A stretch of 64,000 bases of DNA from contig OZ251530.1 in the NCBI GenBank assembly GCA_965243095.1, positions 62,001 to 126,000 of the forward strand, read 5' to 3'. This stretch comes from VXYL01 sp965243095 (GTDB taxonomy: Bacteria > Pseudomonadota > Gammaproteobacteria > Pseudomonadales > Azotimanducaceae). Below, one piece after another: positions 44,138 to 52,522 of this stretch. The translations under genes were made by a program, and so were the position numbers. Numbering within the stretch: the first letter of the stretch is position 1; every line of letters begins with the position of its first letter. The notes under the pieces are model-generated. The model ran no database searches, was not told the DNA's origin, and saw nothing but the letters and a program-made list of their open reading frames with translations.

Positions 44138-44560
44138 TTAGCTGCTGGGCTTGGGCCCACCCTTCGGTTTCTCAGTCTTGCCGTCAGTCGCGCCGGACTT
44201 GCCGTCGCTCTTGGCCGACCCCTTCCCCGACGCGACGGCATCGCCGCCAGCGGCCGGCTTGGTTTTCGATTCCCCGGTGGCGGCAGCGTCCTTCTTGCCT
44301 TCCTCACCGCCACCGCCGCCGCCGTTGGCGTCTCCGTCCTTCTTGCCGTCGCCGCTTTCCACGACGTTGCGCTTGTCGCCGGTCTTGAAGTCCGTCTCGT
44401 ACCAACCGCCGCCCTTCAGCCGAAACACCGGCGCCGACAGCAGCTTCTTCAACGCCGGTTCGCCGCACTCCGGACAATCGCGCAGCGGATCCTCCGCCGC
44501 CTTCTGAATGGTCTCGAAGCGGTGTGTGCAGGTACGACAGGCGTATTCGTAGATGGGCAC
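44138..44560 (-). CDS. FmdB-family zinc-ribbon protein
   Basis: Protein of 140 residues. The N-terminal ~40 residues form the FmdB-type zinc ribbon MPIYEYACRTCTHRFETIQ with the second pair in CPECGEPALKK, four Cys in all. A long tail rich in Gly, Lys, Asp and Ala follows, with no recognisable domain. FmdB-like proteins were first linked to formamidase regulation, but most are of unknown role. The gene often stands just before aspS in gammaproteobacteria, as here, with a 10-base gap. Confidence 0.88.
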   Translation of the reverse strand: MPIYEYACRTCTHRFETIQKAAEDPLRDCPECGEPALKKLLSAPVFRLKGGGWYETDFKTGDKRNVVESGDGKKDGDANGGGGGGEEGKKDAAATGESKTKPAAGGDAVASGKGSAKSDGKSGATDGKTEKPKGGPKPSS

Positions 44561-44685
44561 TTGCGAACCTCCGTGTCCTTAAGCGTTGGTTGGCGGCTTG
44601 GAGAAAGCGCGCGGAGCGGCGCGAAGTGCGTAGCATAGTGCAACGCACCGGCGATTGCAGCAGCCTTTTGCGCGGCGGCGCTGCC

Positions 44686-44760
44686 GGTGTACGACAGATC
44701 TTTGGTGACGGAGCCTGGGAGCGCGGGCGTCTCGCCCGCATGCGGGCGGAACGCCTGCTT
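44686..44760 (+). repeat. Half copy of the MITE-like element
   Basis: Bases 44686-44709 repeat the left end of the 10450-10571 element (GGTGTACGACAGATCTTTGG and onward), and 44716-44742 repeat its GC-rich core exactly. The right-hand inverted repeat is missing, so the copy cannot pair its ends. It lies between the divergent fmdB and amidohydrolase genes, in a 278-base gap in which no other feature was found. Confidence 0.7.
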
Positions 44761-44838
44761 CCGCCACGCTTGACGACCGCGTTGGGCAGGGAGACCATCG
44801 CCACCATCAACGTCGAAACGTCCAAGGGGAGGGCAGCG

Positions 44839-46281
44839 ATGGCGCAAGATGGTGCGAAGTTGCGGGCGAGCCTCGATCATCCGGTGATCGACGCGGATGG
44901 CCACTGGCTGGAATACGGCCCGGTGGTGGCCGAGGCGCTGCGCAAGATCGGCGGCGAACCCGCGGTGCGCGCCATGCGCATCAACGGCAACCGCGTTGGC
45001 CGGGCGCTGCGCATGTCGCCGGCCGAACGGCGCCGCGAGAACGTGGCGCAAGAGGCGTTCTGGGGCGCGCCGACGAAGAACACCCGCGATCGCGCCACGG
45101 CGATGATGCCGAAACTGCTCTACGAACGGCTGGACGAGTTCGGCATCGACTTCTCCATCCTGTTCCCCACGATGGGGTTGGGCTTGCCGCGCGTGGCCGA
45201 CGCCGAGGCGCGGGTCGCGGCGTGTCGGGCGTTCAACGTCTATCAAGCCGAGTTGTTCGCGCCTCTCGCGGAGCGCATGACGCCGGCGGCGGTGATCCCC
45301 ATGCACCACCCCGAGGAAGCCATCGCCGAGCTGGAACACGCGGTGGGCGAGTTGGGCCTGAAGGCGGTGATGCTGAACAGCATGATCGACCGGCCGGTGC
45401 CCAAAATCGCCGAAGAACGCCCGGACGCCGCGGACTTGGCCGTCTGGTACGACTGCATCGGCCTGGACAGCGCCTACGATTACGACCCGGTGTGGCGCAA
45501 GTGCGAGGAGCTTGCCGTTTCGCCCACGTTCCACCGCGGCTCGCGCGGACGCGCCTTTCGCATGTCGCCCTCCAACTTCTGCTACAACCACATCGGCCAC
45601 TTCGCGGCGGCCTCCGAAGCCGTGTGCAAGGCCATATTCCTCGGCGGCGTGACGCGCCGTTTCCCCAGCCTCAACTTCGCCTTCCTGGAAGGCGGCGTCG
45701 GTTTCGCCTGCCTGCTCTACGCCGACCTCATCGGGCATTGGCGCATCCGCAACCGCGATGCGTTGGAAGATGTGAACCCGGCCAACTTGGATACCAACCT
45801 GCTGACGACGTTGGCCGAACGCTACGCGCCGCCGGAGATGGCCGCGGCGATCCGCGCCGGCGAAGGCATCGGCACGCGCAGCGGCGCCAGCACCACCGGT
45901 GGCGTGGACGACATCGACGACTACGCCGCCTGCGCCATCGCCTCGGTGGAGGATTTCGAGGAGCTGTTCGTGGCGCCGTTCTATTTCGGCTGCGAAGCCG
46001 ACGACAGCAGCAACGCTTGGGCGTTCCAGCGCGACTGCAACCCGTTAGGCGCCGAGATCAAGACGCTGTTCGGCTCGGACGTGGGCCACTTCGACGTGCA
46101 GGACATGTCGCAGGTGGTCGCCGAAGCCTACGAACTGGTGGAGGACGGGCGCATCGACGAGCACGGCTTCCGCCGCTTCGTGTTCGAGAACCCGGTGCGT
46201 TTCTGGGGCCAGACGAACCCCCGATTCTTCGCCGGCACCCGGGTGGCCAGGGCCGCCGGCGCCTTGCTTCAAGCCGGGTAG
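44839..46281 (+). CDS. Amidohydrolase-family (amidohydrolase 2) metal-dependent enzyme
   Basis: Protein of 480 residues of the amidohydrolase-2 group, TIM-barrel metal enzymes that hydrolyse or decarboxylate small acids. The start HPVIDADGHWLEYG carries the typical D-x-H metal-site motif. Later landmarks are HHPEEAIAELEHAVGELGLK, RGRAFRMSPSNFCYNHIGHF (with catalytic-side His), RFPSLNFAFLEGGVGFACLL and the conserved LFGSDVGHFDVQDM, which gives the last metal-site Asp. ATG 44839 follows a clear GGGGAGGG ribosome site. The frame is open further upstream through a repeat, which is not coding. It converges on the VOC gene with a 13-base overlap; substrate unknown. Confidence 0.88.
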   Translation: MAQDGAKLRASLDHPVIDADGHWLEYGPVVAEALRKIGGEPAVRAMRINGNRVGRALRMSPAERRRENVAQEAFWGAPTKNTRDRATAMMPKLLYERLDEFGIDFSILFPTMGLGLPRVADAEARVAACRAFNVYQAELFAPLAERMTPAAVIPMHHPEEAIAELEHAVGELGLKAVMLNSMIDRPVPKIAEERPDAADLAVWYDCIGLDSAYDYDPVWRKCEELAVSPTFHRGSRGRAFRMSPSNFCYNHIGHFAAASEAVCKAIFLGGVTRRFPSLNFAFLEGGVGFACLLYADLIGHWRIRNRDALEDVNPANLDTNLLTTLAERYAPPEMAAAIRAGEGIGTRSGASTTGGVDDIDDYAACAIASVEDFEELFVAPFYFGCEADDSSNAWAFQRDCNPLGAEIKTLFGSDVGHFDVQDMSQVVAEAYELVEDGRIDEHGFRRFVFENPVRFWGQTNPRFFAGTRVARAAGALLQAG

Positions 46282-46679
46282 CGGATGAACTCCAGCAGAT
46301 TGCCGTCCGGGTCGCGGATGTAGACGCTGATGCCGGTTTCGCCGCGGCCACCGTCGCGGCGCACCGGGCCTTCGACGATGGGCGCGTCCAACGCCGCCAA
46401 CCGCGCCAAGAGTTCCGCTTCCGAACCTTCCCAAACGAAGCAGAAATCGCCACAGCCCGGCCGCGCCGCCGGCGCCCGCAAAGTGAACCGCGGCGAGCGC
46501 CACGCCGACGGCCCGTGGAAGTTGATCTTCTGCGTGCCGAAATGCAGCGCGTAGAACGCCGGCGCCTGCCCATCGCGCACCTCGAATCCCAAACCCTCGT
46601 AGAAGCGGAGCATGGCATCGACGTGCTCGATGGGGATGGCGATGTGATCGAAAGCGGCGATGGCTGACTTGCTGCTCAC
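46269..46679 (-). CDS. VOC-family (glyoxalase/bleomycin-resistance-like) protein
   Basis: Protein of 136 residues with two paired beta-alpha-beta modules of the vicinal-oxygen-chelate fold. Landmarks are FDHIAIPIEHVDAMLRFYEG, LGFEVRDG and the C-terminal SVYIRDPDGNLLEFIRYPA, whose Glu and the first His are the usual metal ligands. GTG 46679 is used; it lies five bases past the end of the broken mod gene. Closest in style to VOC proteins of glyoxalase I-like or fosfomycin-resistance-like type; the substrate cannot be assigned. Confidence 0.87.
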   Translation of the reverse strand: MSSKSAIAAFDHIAIPIEHVDAMLRFYEGLGFEVRDGQAPAFYALHFGTQKINFHGPSAWRSPRFTLRAPAARPGCGDFCFVWEGSEAELLARLAALDAPIVEGPVRRDGGRGETGISVYIRDPDGNLLEFIRYPA

Positions 46680-46684
46680 GCGCC

Positions 46685-48847
46685 TCACAGCCGAAACACC
46701 TTCATCACCTCGTCGCCCAAGTGGTTGATGACCTTCACGGCGATGCGGCCGGAGTTCGGCTTGGCGAAGGGGCGGGAGGTGTCGCTGTAGAGGGAAGCCC
46801 AAGCGTTGGCGTCGATTTCGGCGCGCAGGGTGGTTTTCAAGGATTTGTAGGGGTCGCTGGCTTGGGCGCCGAGGAAGTAGGCGTGGCGGACGAAGAAGCT
46901 CTCGCCGTCGTAGTCGGTGTCGATGAACCAGCAGGCGATGGCGTCCGTTTCGTCGCTGCGCACGTCGCCGCTGCTCGGTTCGTACACGTCCACGCCGTTC
47001 AGCTTCACGATCAGCTGATCGCCGCCGTTGCCATCGGCGGGCAGGATGTCGATGTCCGGTTCGCCGAAGACCACGAACAGGTTGCCCTTGCCGGTGTTCT
47101 TGAGGTCGTCCGCCATGTGCAGGTCGGCGTTCATGCGCGCTTTGAGAATTGGCACCCGCCCGTGCTTGGCGAACTCGGCGGCGTGGGCGTCGTAGTTGAA
47201 GGCGCAGCCGATCAGCACGTCGAAACCAGCGTCCGCCGCCTCGCGCGCCGCGTCCACGAGATCGGGCCGCGACACGGTGCCGAACTCCGGCCCGATGAAG
47301 ATGCCGGCGCGCATCTCCTTGCCTTTGGCATCGTCGCTCGCCGCGTAGCGGCCCTCGGCGCAGACGAACTCGCCGGGCCAAGGCGTCAATGCCGAGAACT
47401 CGATCCGGTCCGCCTTGTGCGCTTGGTGGACGCCAGCGGTGCGAAGGTTCTCGAGGATGACGCTGGCGAAATCCTGCGTCGGTTCGACGTGGTACGGCGC
47501 TCGCGGGTCGCGCACTTCGTCCGCCTGATCGTCTTCCTCGATACCGAGGAGGCGATGCGGCGACAAGCTCTCGACGGTGAACGGGCCGGCCACGCGAACG
47601 CGCTTCTTGTCCTCGTAGGGCTTGTCGTAGAGGTACTCATAGTCGGCTTTGGCGGCGATGGATGCGTCGATCTCCTTCTGCCTTTCGATGCGCCGCTCCC
47701 ACCATTGGGCGTGCAGCCGCTTTGCGTCCTCTGGCCAATCGGCTTCCGCATCGTGCGGAATCTCCCACTCTTCCCACTTCTGCTTGAGGGCCTCGTTGAG
47801 TGCTTCGCGCAACGGTTCCAGCGTGGCTTGGTGGCTCTCGTGGATGACGTCGATCTCGGCATTGTTGGCGATGGACTTGAGGGTGATGTGCGGCACGCGC
47901 TCGTAAACGAAGCCTTGCCGAACCGCGCCTTGGGTTGGGCTTTTGGACGGCGCCTTGCGCGACAGTTCCGCTTCCTTCCGCTGTCCCTCGGGCGAATCCG
48001 AGAGCAAGTAGTAGGGATACCGTGCGCCCATGACGCGAGTGCGGGCCAAGGCGAGAGCGACGCGGGACGTGTCGATGGTGATCCAACGCCGGCCCCACTG
48101 CTCGGCAACGTAGGCGGTGGTGCCGGAACCGCATGTGGGGTCTAGGACTAGGTCGCCGGGGTCGGTGGTCATTAGGATGCAGCGCTTTATCACATCGTCA
48201 AGTGTCTCGACTACATAGATCTGCTCCGCACCGAATCCGGATTTCTTCAGATCCATCCAATCGTTGCTGATTTGATTGAAGTTCGGCTCTCTAAAATACT
48301 TCCACGTCAGAGTATTGCCAACACCATACGCCCTGCCACTCCTGACCACTGTCTTCATCTCGTGGGACGTGACGCTCCAATGGCGTCCATTCGGCGGGAA
48401 GTACCTCTTTCCACGCCATTCGACGGGCCTTCTTGAATCGTCGGTTGCCCCCTGCGAGTCCGTGGGCCGTAATCTGAGAATTCTGCCCTCCGGGCCGGAG
48501 TACCGGGTTCTGCTTTTGTTTTAGGGACAAGTCAATGATCTCACTGTCTTCGGTCTCTACGCAGACGTACCGTTCGCCCGGATTCGGGATCGGATCCACC
48601 TGAACGAAAAGTTGGCGGTACTTTGCCACCGATGCCGCCCTGACCTTGGCGTACCACAGCAGGTAATCGCAGGTCGCAGCCAGTTGACTCGACGTAGCTC
48701 CGCTGGTTTTCGCAAAAGGGATGAGAGATACGAAATTCTCCTCCCCGAACACCTCATCCAACACCGCCCGCACCCGGTGTATGTTCTCATCCCCAATCTG
48801 CACGAACACCGAGCCGCTCTCCGTCAGCAGGTCCCGCGCCACCGTTA
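46685..48847 (-). pseudogene. C-terminal part of a type III-like DNA methyltransferase (mod), broken by IS and frameshift
   Basis: Remainder of a beta-class DNA methyltransferase whose N-terminal part lies at 50159-50819 beyond an insertion sequence. The first piece reads LTVARDLLTESGSVFVQIGD and continues to about EIIDLSLKQ. Coding then jumps by +1 at the A/T runs around 48514-48522 and resumes as TRYSGPEGRILRLRPTDSQG, RPVEWRGKRYFPPNGRHW and on to the AdoMet-binding motif DLVLDPTCGSGTTAYVAEQW. The last ~300 residues match no domain I can name but look like the target-recognition/accessory end. The product is surely not made as one protein. A single-base assembly error cannot be excluded for the frameshift; the insertion is clear. 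Confidence 0.85.
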
Positions 48848-50158
48848 GGCGTCTCGCAAAATTAAACGGTACAGTTCGTCGTTTTTCTGTTTGGGAGAAT
48901 GACATAGTTCCAGTCGCCGTGGAAGGGCGAGCGGCGGATGCGGACGCGGGCCAGTTCCTCGTCGCTCACCTTGACGCCGGTGGGGTAGCTGCCCTCGTCC
49001 AGTTCGGCCTTTATCGAAAGTCCCTTCCCGGTGGTCGTGTTGGCGATCAGTTCCACCACCGCCTCGCGGCTGAGCAGCGGGCGCCCGCGCCAGTTCTCGG
49101 TGATCCAGCAGAACATGCGGTGCTCGATCTTGTTCCACTTGCTGGTTCCCGGCGGGAAGTGGCACACCCACACCTCCAGGCCGGCGTCGTCCGCGAAGCG
49201 CTGCGGCTCCACCTTCCACAGCCGGTTGCGGTGCCCGTTCGAGCCGCCGGCGTCGGCGGTGACCAGCAGGCGCCGGGCGTCGGGGTACGCCGCCCGCCCC
49301 ATGCGCTCCCACCAGCGCCCCAGCGTCCGCGCGGCGAACGACGCCGTGTCGTGGTCCACGCCCACGCCCACCCAGCCGTTGTTCGCCGCCAGGTCGTGGA
49401 CGCCGTACGGGATCGCCTTGCCCAGCTCCGCGTCCTTGAAGTCGTGGACGAGCACCCGCTCCGGGTCCCCCTTCGGCCGCCACTCCCGCCCGCCGTTGCG
49501 GAAGTTGCCCACCAGCTCCTTCTTCTTCGTGTCCACCGACACCACCGGGTCGCCGCGCCGCTGGAACTCCGCCGCCTTCCGGTTGACGTGCCGGAACTGC
49601 CGGTCCCGGTCCGGGTGCTGCCGGCCCTCCACCGTCTTGCGGTTCGACTGCAGGCTGTACCCCTGCTCGTGCAGCAGCCGGTTCACCGTCCGCTCGCTCG
49701 CCGCGCGCCCCTGCTCCGCCAGCGCCGCCGACAGGCGCGCCGCGCTCAGCGTCGTCCACCGCAGCGGCCCCGTCGGGTCGCCCCGCGTCGTCGGCTCCAC
49801 CAGCCGGTCCAGCGCCGCCTTCAGCCCCGGATCCTTCTCCTCCGCCCGCTTCCGGCCCGCGCCCGGCGTCCGCTGCCGGGCCGTCGCCTCGATCCCGCCC
49901 GGACCCGCCGACTCCAACTCCCGAAGCCCCGCGTGGATCCGGCTCCGCGACATCCCCGTCGCCTGCGAAACCCAAGTGACTCCCCCGCGTCCCAGCGACC
50001 GAGCCTCCACCGCCGCCCACAGCCGCATGTCGCGTTCGTTCAGTATCCGACCCAGAACCGAAAACTTCTCGGCTATCGTCTCCGTGACTCCGTCTTCCAT
50101 GACGTGCCCGCCTTCCATGACTCGCGCCTTATCGTAGCATCAATTTCCGCGAGCGGCC
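48848..50158 (-). mobile_element. ISAzo13-family insertion sequence, 1311 bp
   Basis: The insertion splits mod. It is bounded by imperfect inverted repeats (GGCGTCTCGCAAAATTAAAC at 48848 and, read inward from 50158, GGCCGCTCGCGGAAATTGAT; 16 of the first 25 positions agree). It is flanked by the direct repeat TTA at 48845-48847 and 50159-50161. Removing the element and one TTA restores an uninterrupted reading frame (YLRDRL joined to TVARDLL), which fixes both ends to the base. It holds one complete transposase gene. Confidence 0.92.
48862..50118 (-). CDS. ISAzo13-family transposase
   Basis: Transposase of 418 residues that fills the insertion sequence. Family landmarks are RDMRLWAAVEARSLGRGGVT, LVEPTTRGDPTGPLRWTT, EQGYSLQSNRKTVEGRQHPD, SVDTKKKELVGNFRNGGREW and VCHFPPGTSKWNKIEHRMF. 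The acidic residues in SVDTKKKE, LLVTADAGGSNGHR and NKIEHR fit a DDE catalytic set. No stop or frameshift interrupts it, so the element may still be mobile. The start could be the ATG at 50118 or at 50100. Confidence 0.92.
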   Translation of the reverse strand: MEGGHVMEDGVTETIAEKFSVLGRILNERDMRLWAAVEARSLGRGGVTWVSQATGMSRSRIHAGLRELESAGPGGIEATARQRTPGAGRKRAEEKDPGLKAALDRLVEPTTRGDPTGPLRWTTLSAARLSAALAEQGRAASERTVNRLLHEQGYSLQSNRKTVEGRQHPDRDRQFRHVNRKAAEFQRRGDPVVSVDTKKKELVGNFRNGGREWRPKGDPERVLVHDFKDAELGKAIPYGVHDLAANNGWVGVGVDHDTASFAARTLGRWWERMGRAAYPDARRLLVTADAGGSNGHRNRLWKVEPQRFADDAGLEVWVCHFPPGTSKWNKIEHRMFCWITENWRGRPLLSREAVVELIANTTTGKGLSIKAELDEGSYPTGVKVSDEELARVRIRRSPFHGDWNYVILPNRKTTNCTV

Positions 50159-50819
50159 TTAGCCGGTCGCGCAGATACGTCAGATAAGAGTGGATGCCAT
50201 CCCGCCAAGTGTCTCGAAACGCCTTCACCTGCTCCGGCTCCCGCGTGATGTGCTCCGCCTTGCCATCGCGCACGTCGCGGCTGGTCGTGGACCACTGGAA
50301 GTTCGAGTTGAACTTGATGCCGTAGGGCGGGTCGATGTAGACGCACTGCACCTTGCCCCGCAAGCCCTCGCGCTCGGCAAGCGAGGCCATCACTTGCAGG
50401 CTGTCGCCGAGGATCATGCGGTTCGACCAGTTCGCATCGTGTTCGTAGAACTGGGTGCGGGCGTTGTCATCCGGCAGCCCGTTGAAGTCCGCGAACAGAT
50501 CCACCTGTGGTTCCGCCGCCGCCTGATCCATCTTGCTGCGCCGCACCAGATCGTCGATCAGCGCTTTCGGATGCACCTTCTCCTGAATGAACAACGGCGG
50601 CGCCGGCACCACCAGATCAGACCAATCCACCACGTCCTTGCCCCGCCAAACGAGCTGCGGATCGAGATCGGGATTCCGCCTCCGATAGGCGACTTCAATC
50701 GGATGCCGATCATCCTCGGCCATCACGGCTTGATGTTCGGCAGTCGGGATGTTCTTGCGCGAGGCCGCGCCGTGCGTCAGCGCTTCCACCTGCTTGGGTT
50801 GTTTCGACTTCTTAGCCAT
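50159..50819 (-). pseudogene. N-terminal part of the interrupted mod methyltransferase gene
   Basis: N-terminal ~219 codons of the methyltransferase, ending at the insertion sequence. Visible are HPIEVAYRRRNPDLDPQLVW, QVDLFADFNGLPDDNARTQF, NRMILGDSLQVMASLAEREG and the catalytic motif IV VYIDPPYGIKFNSNFQW. Motif IV precedes the AdoMet motif (in the C-terminal piece), the order of beta-class enzymes such as type III Mod. Reading on into the insertion adds about 30 foreign residues (to 50073). The ATG at 50819 begins 25 bases after the 374-aa gene. Confidence 0.88.
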
Positions 50820-50844
50820 ATCTTTAGGGGTGCGATGCCGGCGG

Positions 50845-51969
50845 TTATTCCGGCTCGCAGTCGCTAATGACGTTCACCAAGCGCGGGTTCAGCAACCGCC
50901 ACCGCTTCCCCACACGATCGAGGTCTCCTGCCAAAACAACAGGCACCTTGTCTTGGTGGGCTTGGACTGCCCGCTCGTAATCCTCGCGGTCTAGAATCGC
51001 CAGCACGGACTGCTGCCGACCGTCCACGTCTGCCGCGAGACCGATGGTGCCATCGACGTCCGCCTGATCGCGCTTCAGAAGCCGAACGAAGCCTGGGAGG
51101 CGAACATCTGGCCGCGGCGCACGCTCACGTAGCGAACGCGCCACTTCTTTCAGAAGGGCTGCGTTTGCATGACCGAACCGTACGAGCGCATCCGGTCCCG
51201 CCGTCGACCGCGTTCGCGCCCATGAGACGCCAACGTCCAGCGTCGGAAACGGCTGGATGATACGCACTAGCGCTTCGCACAGATTCGCGCTCACGCCGCT
51301 GGCCACGGACTCGTCGAACGCGCCGTCGTCACCGGCGGCCGTGCATTCCACCATCTCGCGGGCTGCGCGAAGGGCTTGGACCAAGCGCCGGGTCAGCCGC
51401 CGTTCGATCGGGGCGTTTCGATCTTCGGGGTCTGGGACCAGCGTTGGTACTTGTCGCGGCACCACCGGCGTCAGCAGCGTCACCACGAAGCTGCCTTGGT
51501 CGGTCTGTCCCAAGCGCACTCGTTTCAGGAGATCCTCCGCCTCCCGATCCATGCGCCCGTGGTACACGGACCGACGGTCACGCAGCGAGCGCGCGGCCGA
51601 CGCAAGCATGTCCTGTGCGCCGCCGATCAGATTTGCGCCATCGTCCAGCGTCACGCTGCCGTCGTCGCTTTCCCCCACGCGTACGCGGACGACATCGCGG
51701 TCCGCGGTCACCAGCGAGCGGTAAACCGTCAACTCGTCCTGGTCCGCCACCTGTGCGAACACATCGATCATCCTCGCCACGACGCTTGCGTAGTCGCCAA
51801 GCCGCTCCGTGCGCGGAATGATGATATCCGGCAGGCCCTCGGCGACGTAGACGTCCGAATGCTCGCCGTAGCGCTCCTGCGCACTCCACCCAGCGGCCTG
51901 GGCGTAAGCGGTCAGCGCCTCTGGCGTCACCGCTCGCAGGGCGTCCGCGTCGCGAATGTCAACCTTCAT
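50845..51969 (-). CDS. Unrecognised 374-aa protein of the restriction locus
   Basis: Protein of 374 residues that I do not recognise. It is soluble, with no signal peptide or membrane helix. An alpha/beta N-terminal part (ALTAYAQAAGWSAQERYGEH, SDVYVAEGLPDIIIPRTERL) precedes a long helical, Arg-rich middle, and a C-terminal beta-rich end (VNGTIGLAADVDG-like region and LAGDLDRVGKRWRLLNPRLV). The ATG overlaps the DUF4365 gene stop by four bases, so the two proteins are made together. It lies between res and mod, so a role as specificity, regulatory or effector subunit of that system is likely but not shown. Confidence 0.8.
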   Translation of the reverse strand: MKVDIRDADALRAVTPEALTAYAQAAGWSAQERYGEHSDVYVAEGLPDIIIPRTERLGDYASVVARMIDVFAQVADQDELTVYRSLVTADRDVVRVRVGESDDGSVTLDDGANLIGGAQDMLASAARSLRDRRSVYHGRMDREAEDLLKRVRLGQTDQGSFVVTLLTPVVPRQVPTLVPDPEDRNAPIERRLTRRLVQALRAAREMVECTAAGDDGAFDESVASGVSANLCEALVRIIQPFPTLDVGVSWARTRSTAGPDALVRFGHANAALLKEVARSLRERAPRPDVRLPGFVRLLKRDQADVDGTIGLAADVDGRQQSVLAILDREDYERAVQAHQDKVPVVLAGDLDRVGKRWRLLNPRLVNVISDCEPE

Positions 51970-52472
51970 CGGATTCCTCCGCTCCTCCTAGACTGCTCCA
52001 TGAGGTCTCGCAAGGCATCGACATCGAGCAAGTTGCCCTCTGGAATACGCACCGTCACGGTTTGCTGGCCGGCTCTGTCGGGATCTGGGAATCCTCGCAG
52101 ACTCAGCCAATAGGCCCTGCGTCGCAACGCAAGTTCCTCGGCCGTCACCGTCATCCAGCGCGATTCGTCCGCCGGCAACTCCAACACCACCAGCAGTCGC
52201 GGCGTCTGCGCATTGATACGCAGATCGTCGTAGTTCTTGATTTGCAACTGAAATGGCACGAAGCCCTCCTGTGGACTCTGCAGCGTGGCGGTGGCTTTCA
52301 GCTGCAAGTCGAGCGTCGGCCGACGCGGCCCGCCCGCGTGAACACTCAGGTCCACGCTGTCCCTGTCCGGCACCGGCACCGACGTCGCGAAGCCCGCACG
52401 CGCCGCCAAGGCGTTGACATACGCCAGCGACAGCTGCTCCTTCTGATCGGAAACCGTGAGCAACGCTGTCAT
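51966..52472 (-). CDS. DUF4365-domain protein (nuclease-like fold)
   Basis: Protein of 168 residues resembling DUF4365. The pattern EQLSLAYVNALAARAGFAT, then DRDSVDLSVHAGG with D38 and D41, then PTLDLQLKATATL with Q57 and K59, fits the D...(Q)xK variant of the PD-(D/E)XK nuclease core. The rest is a compact alpha/beta domain. It follows res by 50 bases and overlaps the 374-aa gene by four bases. In similar loci DUF4365 proteins accompany defence genes; its activity is not known. Confidence 0.78.
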   Translation of the reverse strand: MTALLTVSDQKEQLSLAYVNALAARAGFATSVPVPDRDSVDLSVHAGGPRRPTLDLQLKATATLQSPQEGFVPFQLQIKNYDDLRINAQTPRLLVVLELPADESRWMTVTAEELALRRRAYWLSLRGFPDPDRAGQQTVTVRIPEGNLLDVDALRDLMEQSRRSGGIR

Positions 52473-52522
52473 GTGAACTTCCTAGTTGGCCTCTCGGCGT
52501 ACATTGCGACATTCTGCCATCA

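Noticed and set aside
48291..48905. 204-codon protein beginning inside the insertion sequence
   Set aside because: It joins insertion-sequence bases to the mod remnant and ends in the wrong frame after the shift; not an independent gene.
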